Below, in pieces: positions 58,123 through 64,000 of a DNA stretch of 64,000 bases. The first letter of the stretch is position 1; every line of letters starts with the position of its first letter. The translations under genes and the position numbers were made by a program. The notes beneath the pieces are model-generated. The model did no database searches, was not told the DNA's origin, and was given only the letters and a program-made list of their open reading frames with translations. Source of the stretch: Lewinellaceae bacterium (GTDB taxonomy: Bacteria; Bacteroidota; Bacteroidia; Chitinophagales; Saprospiraceae); assembly GCA_016710765.1 (NCBI GenBank), contig JADJUJ010000001.1, positions 1-64,000 on the forward strand, given 5' to 3'.

Positions 58123-58770
58123 ATGCCTAACATTGATATTGCCGCGCTCCGGCGCTCCTATTCGCTGGAATCGCTGTCAAAAAACGACGTTGACCCCAAC
58201 CCTTTCACGCAATTCGATCGCTGGTTTGAAGAGGCCCTCAACAGCGCTTTGCCCGAGCCCAATGCCATGACCCTTGCTACGGCCGACAGCAAGGGCCAGC
58301 CCACAGCACGTACCGTATTGCTTAAAGGGTTTGATGACAACGGCTTTGTTTTTTACACCAACTACGAGAGCCAGAAAGGAGAAGACATTGCAGAAAACCC
58401 GCAGGTTTCGCTGCTTTTTACCTGGCTGGAACTGGAACGCCAAATTCGAATCAACGGACTGGCCGAAAAGGTTTCGGAAGAAGAATCCCGCGCGTATTTT
58501 CAAAGCCGCCCCAAGGGCAGCCAGATTGGCGCATGGGCAAGTGCACAGAGCAAACCCATTACCTCTCGGACAGCGCTGGAGCAGCGCATGCGCGAACTGA
58601 GCGAGGAATTCAAACACGAAGAAGTGCTTCCACTGCCGCCTTTTTGGGGTGGTTACCGCGTAAAACCGGAAGTACTGGAATTTTGGCAAGGCCGCGAAAG
58701 CCGACTGCACGACCGTATCCAGTACCATCGCTCCGGAGCAGGATGGTTGATCAGCCGCCTGTCGCCATAA
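58123..58770 (+). CDS. pdxH: Pyridoxamine 5'-phosphate oxidase PdxH
   Basis: The 215-residue FMN enzyme oxidises pyridoxamine- and pyridoxine-5'-phosphate to pyridoxal 5'-phosphate. The typical order is present: PNAMTLATADSKGQPTARTV near 44-63, LLKGFDDNGFVFYTNYES, PQVSLLFTWLELERQIRI, and the C-terminal FWQGRESRLHDR with PLSP-like ending. It is transcribed rightward from its own promoter and diverges from lon. Its tail faces the methyltransferase gene at 58785 (15-bp gap). The length matches the family. Confidence 0.95.
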   Translation: MPNIDIAALRRSYSLESLSKNDVDPNPFTQFDRWFEEALNSALPEPNAMTLATADSKGQPTARTVLLKGFDDNGFVFYTNYESQKGEDIAENPQVSLLFTWLELERQIRINGLAEKVSEEESRAYFQSRPKGSQIGAWASAQSKPITSRTALEQRMRELSEEFKHEEVLPLPPFWGGYRVKPEVLEFWQGRESRLHDRIQYHRSGAGWLISRLSP

Positions 58771-58784
58771 CCCCCGGCACACAC

Positions 58785-59997
58785 TTATTCAGAAAGTAGT
58801 TTCTCGAGGTAGTGTTCGGTAATACCAAACCCGGTTTTCAAGGCAGTTACCTTGTCCAGTGCCGCACGCTGTTTCGCCTTAACACCGCGTTGTCCGGCGA
58901 TGGCGGTAATCATGACATTTTTGGCCGTATGGTCGTTGGAGATGAATTCAAATACTTTGGTCTGGTATCCTTCCGACTCCAGGAGCAGCGCCCGGATCCC
59001 ATCGGTGAGTATTTCTGCCTGACGTTCTTCCAGAATACCGTGCTCGAGTACCGGAGCAAGTTCGTTTTGGGTTTGCATGTCGCGACGAATCTGTTTGTGG
59101 CAACACGGCGCCGCTACGATAATGCCGGCGTTTTGATGAATACCGGTTGCGAGCGCCAGGTCGGTTGCCGTATCGCAGGCGTGGAGTGCAATGAGCATAT
59201 CAAGCCGTTCTGGCTGATAGTCCTTGATGTCGGTGGCCTTAAATTCCAATCCATCCATGTGGTGCGCCTGGGCGGTTCGGTTGCAAAAATCCACCAGTTT
59301 GGGCCGCAATTCGATGCCTACCACATGGGGTGCCAAGCCGAGATTGTTTTTTAAAAAATCGAACAAAGCAAAGGTGAGGTAGCCTTTTCCAGAACCCATG
59401 TCGGCTATTTCAGGGTTGGGGGGTAAAGGATGTGCCCGCAACAGGCTTTCAATGATTTCCAGGTATTTGTTGATTTGCCGCCACTTGTCCTGCGAAGCCG
59501 CCAGCACATCGCCCTTGGCATTGGTGATGCCCAGGGTGTGCAACCATGGGGCCATGGGGTCCAGCAAGCGCTGTTTCTGACGGTCGTGGCTCATGTCGGG
59601 GCCTGGTTGCCGTTTTACCGCCTTTTCACGGAGTTGTGGCTGGCCCTTTTTGTCGGTGCTGTAGATGATTTCACGATCCGCAGCAAAGAGGTCGGCATTC
59701 AAGAAATCTTTTCCCAGGTACTGCTCCAGGCTGTTGAATACCTTCCTCTGGAAGATAGTTCTTCACTTCATCCCGGGTTTGGTAACGGTGATTGAAGGCC
59801 AGGTGAAGGCCTTTTTTCAGCATAACCGGTCGGATGAAAATATTTTTCAGCTCAGACGCTGCTGTTGAAGTTGGCCTGGAGAGGGTGCATTTTAGCAGGG
59901 CCTCAGCAAGCAAGGATTCCCGGAAGATGCGAATAAAATCGGCTTTCATGCTGAAGATGTTGTTGGAAACGAACCGGCTGAATAGCCCAGCCTGCAC
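58785..59997 (-). CDS. SAM-dependent methyltransferase (Methyltransf_32-like); one frameshift
   Basis: An N-terminal frame from GTG 59997 and a second frame ending at 58785 are one gene if one G at 59729-59730 is removed, giving about 400 residues. The N-terminal about 120 residues are helical. The core has the SAM motif IADMGSGKGYLTFAL and VVGIELRPKLVDFCNRTA, then ALHACDTATDLALA and a PCCHKQ segment. These features resemble the METTL25/GSTCD/TRM13-type group; the substrate is unknown, possibly tRNA. The 60002 gene stops 4 bp upstream, so the two are co-transcribed. Confidence 0.75.
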
Positions 59998-60001
59998 GTT
60001 T

Positions 60002-60410
60002 TCAGGCTGTTTTTTTAGCGCCGCGTTTCATCAATTCTTCCTCGATGATTTGCAGGGTGTATTCCAGTTCACCCCGACTGTCGAAGCGCATTTTTGCAGC
60101 ACAATGATGCCCAGAAAAAAGAAATACTCAAACCCGTCAGGGCATAGGCCGCAAGCGAAATCCAGCGAAACTGAAAAATGCCCGACAGCAAGGCCAACAA
60201 AAGCCAGCCTGCGCCAGTACCGGCCAGTAGCATCGCCAGGCGGATGCGTTTTTCAAACAACTGAAGACGTTGCCGGGCCGCCTCACGCAATTCCACCAGA
60301 TGTTCGGCGCCAAAGTACTCCGGACCGAGGTCTGAGAGCAATTTAAAATCGTTGTTGGCTTCTTTCTCGAGGCGATCCAACGATGACAATGGCGTCCTTT
60401 GGCGAAACAT
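60002..60410 (-). CDS. Small membrane protein with two helices; two frameshifts
   Basis: From ATG 60410 the protein begins MFRQRTPLSSLDRLEKEA. It has two adjacent membrane helices (LLAGTGAGWLLLALLSG and a second after RWISLAAYAL). Two missing bases, at A6 60115-60120 and T5 60091-60095 on the plus strand, if restored, continue the frame into a sensible cytoplasmic tail MRFDSRGELEYTLQIIEEEL ending with a lysine-rich stop at 60002. The repaired length is about 137 residues. The family is unknown to me. The stop is 4 bp before the methyltransferase start, so it is the first gene of that pair. Confidence 0.55.
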
Positions 60411-60681
60411 GACTGGGATCAATTAGATGTGCGAAAATAACGTATTTTAAACAGCTTTTGTTCGAATGATGTGGACTTAGCCCTAATTTAGACAAAACAC
60501 CAGAGATTTAGCCTCAAAGCACCGAACCTGCGCGCTCCTGTAGAGGTTTGCACTCAACCCAAAAGGTTGCTTGCTGAAACCTTTTCTGTTTTCAGCCAGA
60601 TGCCTCCGACAACCCGCAGGTATGTTGCTTCGCAAAATTTCGCTGGAAAATAATCTCCTGTTTTGGCAGACCAACAGCCTG

Positions 60682-62613
60682 CTACTGCAAAAACAACGCC
60701 ACATCACGCCAAAGGCCCCAATCCTTTGCATAAAAAAAGTTGAGCCGACCGCGGGTTTCTTCGGTTGCAATCGCTCCGTCGAGCCGATCTGCCGGAGAAA
60801 ACACACCCGGCGGCAGTGCGGGCAGGCTGGCATTTCCTTCATGCGGTGCATAACCCACCCAAGTGCGACGCCCCAGCAAAACAGGGAACCAGTTGCGTGC
60901 CAGGTACTTTCGCTTGCCCGAAAAAAGCAGCCACAGGGGCAAACCTAACAGTAGCAGCACACACATGCCAAGGTCAAACATCCTTTTGTTGCGCCGTTGC
61001 TCGGGTTGCGCGATGTTGTAGCGAATATCAATCGTGTACAGTTCGCCTGGCTCATTTTTACTGCTGCTACCAATAATGCTCAGGCTCCCTTCTGCTACAA
61101 TTTTATAGGAAATACCGGGTCCAAGACGGGTCATCCAGGCCAAAATATCCTGCGCCCGAATGTCGCGGGAACAAAAAACGATCTCATCCACACGGTAAAT
61201 CCGGACAATCTCCTCAAGTTGCGAGGCCTGCCCAAGCCCATTGTTGGCTGGGTCTGTGCCCGGGGGCGACACCCTTCCGATCACGTTTTTCGGCACCTGA
61301 ACCTGTTTCAGCAGGTTTAAAACACGTTCACTTTCGGTTTCCGAACCTACTACCACCAGGTTGCGCACCTGGTCTCTGCCGATGCGCAGACTCTTGAATT
61401 CCAGCAGGTGCAACAATATGCGCAGGCCAACCATCGCACCGACAGCCCAAACCGCGCCCAACAACAACACCGCCCGGGAAGGGCGATACTCCTGGTCCAG
61501 AAAACCGTAAATGGCCGCCAGCAAAAGGGTGCCAGCCGCCAGTCCACGCACCAGTCGGCGCAGTTCGTAGCGGTTGTCGTAAGCGCCATTGAGCCATACC
61601 GCGAGCAGCCAAACCGCAGTGTACAGGGGGAAATTGAACCAAAGAATAGGTTCCTTGAAATAATGCGGATCCTTATAGTAGTAACTCGCCCAGAAATTTT
61701 TTACAAACACCAATCCGCCGAAAAGCAGCCCGGCATCCAGCATCGGCAGCCAGATTTTTTGCAGCAGGTTCCTGGCCAGGGTAAGCCCGGCACGCAGCCA
61801 GATGGCCGCCCTGAGCATGGCTATGAACAGACCCGCTTTTTTACCCTGAAAATGCTTTTGGGCAAAAATGATCATGGCCTGATAAAACACCCGCACATAA
61901 TTCAAACTCCCTTTTTTGGTACTCTCCCCTTTGTAATGGATGATCTGGGTTTCCGGAAAATAATAGTTTTTGTAACCTGCCTGCACGATGCGGTACGACA
62001 GGTCAATGTCTTCCCCGTACATGAAAAAAGCCTCGTCGAGCAGGCCCGACTTATCCAGCGCAGTGCGGCGCATGAACATGAAGCATCCGGCCAGCACATC
62101 CACCTCGTGGGTTTCGGCGGTATCAAGATGGCCCATGTAATAGCCGTTAAAGCGTTCGCTTTTGGGGAAAAGCGAACCCAAACCCGTGGTTTTACAGAAA
62201 GCCACCCAGGGCGAAGGGAAACCCCGTTTGCTTTCAGGCAGATAGGCGCCGCTGCCATCGATGAGCCGCACACCCAGGGCGCCAGCCTCGGGGTGTGCAT
62301 CCATGAAATCGAGGCATTTTTGGAAGGTATCTTCCTCTACCAGCGTGTCGGGGTTGAGCAGCAGTACAAATTCTCCGGTACTCTGCCGGATGGCCTGGTT
62401 GTTGGCCACGGCAAAGCCAGGATTGTGCTCGTTGGCAATCAGGTGTACTTCCGGGAATTTTTCACGCACCATCCGTACCGAATCATCGACAGAATTGTTG
62501 TCGACCACCCATACTTCGCCCTCTATGCCCTCCAGCGCCTTGCGCACACTGAGCAGGGCCTGCTCCAGGAAGTGGCGCACATTGTAATTGACGATGACGA
62601 TGGAAAGGCGCAT
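60682..62613 (-). CDS. GT2 glycosyltransferase fused to a sugar-transferase N-terminal region
   Basis: Residues 1 to about 240 are a family-2 glycosyltransferase of the rhamnosyl type: SIVIVNYNV, VVDNNSVDDSV, LLLNPDTLV and GEDIDLSYR carry the nucleotide-sugar and metal sites. From about 290 the protein continues with a run of membrane helices and a Rossmann-like module (NLVVVGSETESERVLNLL). It ends at 643 with a helix (KRMFDLGMCVLLLLGLPLWLLF) resembling the opening of the WcaJ-type phosphoglycosyl transferase. The catalytic half of that enzyme is absent. It probably adds a sugar to a cell-envelope glycan. Its ATG directly abuts the stop of the MntA-HepT gene. Confidence 0.8.
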   Translation of the reverse strand: MRLSIVIVNYNVRHFLEQALLSVRKALEGIEGEVWVVDNNSVDDSVRMVREKFPEVHLIANEHNPGFAVANNQAIRQSTGEFVLLLNPDTLVEEDTFQKCLDFMDAHPEAGALGVRLIDGSGAYLPESKRGFPSPWVAFCKTTGLGSLFPKSERFNGYYMGHLDTAETHEVDVLAGCFMFMRRTALDKSGLLDEAFFMYGEDIDLSYRIVQAGYKNYYFPETQIIHYKGESTKKGSLNYVRVFYQAMIIFAQKHFQGKKAGLFIAMLRAAIWLRAGLTLARNLLQKIWLPMLDAGLLFGGLVFVKNFWASYYYKDPHYFKEPILWFNFPLYTAVWLLAVWLNGAYDNRYELRRLVRGLAAGTLLLAAIYGFLDQEYRPSRAVLLLGAVWAVGAMVGLRILLHLLEFKSLRIGRDQVRNLVVVGSETESERVLNLLKQVQVPKNVIGRVSPPGTDPANNGLGQASQLEEIVRIYRVDEIVFCSRDIRAQDILAWMTRLGPGISYKIVAEGSLSIIGSSSKNEPGELYTIDIRYNIAQPEQRRNKRMFDLGMCVLLLLGLPLWLLFSGKRKYLARNWFPVLLGRRTWVGYAPHEGNASLPALPPGVFSPADRLDGAIATEETRGRLNFFYAKDWGLWRDVALFLQ

Positions 62614-63423
62614 TTAAACGAATTTCAGGGCCAGCGTGCTAAATTCCCTGAAATCATGGAGATGTTTTTCAATAATGGACTCCACAATGGAAAGATCAAG
62701 TTTCTGGTAATCGTGTACAGCAATGTTCCTGAACCCGATCATATTCATCAACCGCTGAGCCAAAACAGGTTCCAAAAGACCGGCATTGGAAAGCAACTCA
62801 AAGGGTTGTCTGCTGTTTTGTGGCACCCCCAATTCTTTTTCTTTTACCAAATGATTGGCTAAATCAATTGATATTTCACAGGCGCGTTGCAGGTTGAGCA
62901 CAATGGCATCTTGTCGCATAAAATTGAACTGAAAATCCTGCTCATGGCCAAGATAATCCTCCTTTATCCTATTCAGGCACCGTTCTAAGCTGGATACCTT
63001 GTTGATGATCACTGCATCAGCCATATATGAAACCTCTTTTTTTACCGCCTCAATGATCCCCTTCCGCTCTTCTTCAAGCCGCTGGTACATCGAGTAGACC
63101 GTCATGTCAAAGAAATCACAGTAAGTTTTATCTGCACAAAATATTCGATTTCCTTTAGAAACTATTTGAAACTGAAAATCGGTGCTGGCATGATGTAAGT
63201 CAACCAGGTCCACTTCGGCCTCGGTTTTTATCCCAATACTGGTAGCCAAATCAAACCGGTCTATGGCACCTAGTTCTGGTGTCCCGGATTTGTTCAGAAA
63301 TGCAATGTCGTAGTCGCTGCCGGCACGGGAAGTACCGTCTGCCCGACTGCCAAACAGATACACCCCCTGCAGCGCAGGAAAGTGCAGATGGAGCAGGTCT
63401 ATAATCCGGGCTTCCGTGTTCAT
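62614..63423 (-). CDS. Fused MntA-HepT protein (type VII toxin-antitoxin)
   Basis: ATG 63423 is preferred because it opens the nucleotidyltransferase domain. Residues 1-133 are an MNT domain with the motif GSx10DxD (Gly25, Ser26, Asp37, Asp39) and a third acidic residue at Asp72. Residues 134-269 are HepT-like, with the RxxxxHxY signature (Arg232, His237, Tyr239 in RNIAVHDYQ). In known systems MntA AMPylates the HepT tyrosine to silence its ribonuclease-like toxicity, and they are two genes. Here one frame joins them, with the usual HepT start (MADAV, 63024) kept inside. The GT2 gene follows with zero spacing. Confidence 0.85.
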   Translation of the reverse strand: MNTEARIIDLLHLHFPALQGVYLFGSRADGTSRAGSDYDIAFLNKSGTPELGAIDRFDLATSIGIKTEAEVDLVDLHHASTDFQFQIVSKGNRIFCADKTYCDFFDMTVYSMYQRLEEERKGIIEAVKKEVSYMADAVIINKVSSLERCLNRIKEDYLGHEQDFQFNFMRQDAIVLNLQRACEISIDLANHLVKEKELGVPQNSRQPFELLSNAGLLEPVLAQRLMNMIGFRNIAVHDYQKLDLSIVESIIEKHLHDFREFSTLALKFV

Positions 63424-63488
63424 GCTACAAAGGTACCAAATACAGCCGAATATGGCAATCAGACAAAAACAACCGACTTGGGTTCCTG

Positions 63489-63542
63489 TATTGGTCTCAC
63501 TGGCCACATTAGCACATTGGTCTCATTGGTCTCATTGGTCTC
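63489..63542. repeat. Short tandem repeats of ATTGGTCTC
   Basis: Three perfect 9-bp copies of ATTGGTCTC lie at 63516-63542, preceded by a single copy at 63490-63498. The stretch lies between the truncated T9SS gene and the toxin-antitoxin gene. Copy number could vary by slippage. Confidence 0.75.
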
Positions 63543-63547
63543 ATTCA

Positions 63548-64000
63548 TCACATTGATCTAATTCTAATAAATTTCCTTTGTACTTTCTGTCCCCCAAAAC
63601 AACTGAATTGCATAAAATAAACGCCAGGCGGAAGTGCCCGAACCGAAACCTCAAATTCCGCAGATTCTGGGAGACCCTCCCCCATCTTTCGCCCTGCAGC
63701 ATCGAAAATCCAGTACCTGGAAATGAGATGGCTGGATTTTACCCGGGTATAATTTTCTGTCAAACTGGGCATCAACATGATCTCGGGCTGAACCAGTACT
63801 GCTTCTTCCGCATCCACAATTTCCATACAAGTGCCTGTAGCGCCAATGGGATAGATCACACCAGCCTGAGTTTCGTGGCAGAGCAGGCCATAGGTTTGCG
63901 GATCGCAGGTTGGCCACATGGGATAAAGGCAATAATTGCCGCCGATCCCCTCTATAATCCGGTCGCCCCATTCGGCCCAGTGTTGCAAATCATTGGTATC
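63548..64000 (-). CDS. T9SS type A sorting-domain protein, C-terminal part (runs off right edge)
   Basis: The open frame continues past the right edge without a start, so only the last about 150 residues are visible. The final about 60 residues show a T9SS type A domain: IFDAAGRKMGEG, then ALPPGVYFMQFSCFGGQ and the basic end KFIRIRSM. Before it, a Cys/Trp-rich segment (CLYPMWPTCDPQTYG) ends the mature domain. The protein is thus secreted and surface-bound or released. The upstream function is not visible. Confidence 0.75.
   Translation of the reverse strand, partial: DTNDLQHWAEWGDRIIEGIGGNYCLYPMWPTCDPQTYGLLCHETQAGVIYPIGATGTCMEIVDAEEAVLVQPEIMLMPSLTENYTRVKSSHLISRYWIFDAAGRKMGEGLPESAEFEVSVRALPPGVYFMQFSCFGGQKVQRKFIRIRSM

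Overview
The window reads as a chromosomal segment of a free-living, gliding-type Bacteroidota, most likely class Saprospiria (Haliscomenobacter/Lewinella-like). The grounds are two giant secreted proteins ending in type IX secretion (T9SS) sorting domains, a TonB-dependent receptor with a carboxypeptidase-like N-terminal domain, a PorV-family protein, promoter elements of the Bacteroidota form TAnnTTTG, and few Shine-Dalgarno sequences. The taxon is inferred from protein style, not from a marker gene. No tRNA, rRNA, CRISPR array or prophage was seen.

Layout. 1-2.4 kb is an AT-rich scrap heap: the N-terminus of an IS66 transposase, an IS4-family element whose original start codon is now ACG, and the C-terminal stump of a DUF418 membrane protein. 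2.5-12.3 kb holds mostly housekeeping and small regulatory genes: a nucleotide-sugar epimerase-type SDR, a DUF4139 protein, a membrane one-component regulator, a fused alpha/beta 2-oxoacid dehydrogenase E1, a GH113-like lipoprotein, and greA with a HIT gene. 12.5-32.4 kb is a surface block on the minus strand: TonB-dependent receptor, large T9SS cargo, PorV-like protein, then a roughly 3,400-residue HYR/cohesin/dockerin protein. 32.5-44.8 kb contains a 2-hydroxyacid dehydrogenase, a lipoprotein, a TlpA-type thioredoxin, an ECF sigma factor with a membrane partner, a cell-wall glucosaminidase, rsmG behind a membrane-tethered sigma-like TPR protein, two Hsp20 genes, and an SDR/beta-propeller-like/DUF1684 set. 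44.8-51.6 kb is a second giant T9SS protein with six near-identical 153-bp repeats. 51.9-64 kb carries ruvA, DUF92, an MsrB-thioredoxin fusion, lon, pdxH, a methyltransferase, a GT2 fusion protein, a fused MntA-HepT toxin-antitoxin protein and a truncated T9SS protein.

Twelve one-base frameshifts interrupt ten otherwise well-conserved genes, and most sit in short homopolymers. In lon a one-base loss is undone by a one-base gain about 200 bp later, which removes Walker B from an otherwise intact essential-type protease. This pattern fits consensus indel errors (long-read assembly) better than gene decay, so the interrupted genes are listed here as single genes spanning the shift.

Working together: the TonB receptor, T9SS cargo and PorV-like gene form one transcriptional direction and plausibly one surface machine. 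The giant proteins, GT2 protein, glucosaminidase and DUF4139 protein add to envelope and surface functions. ECF sigma, sigma-like TPR and wHTH membrane proteins are candidate envelope sensors.
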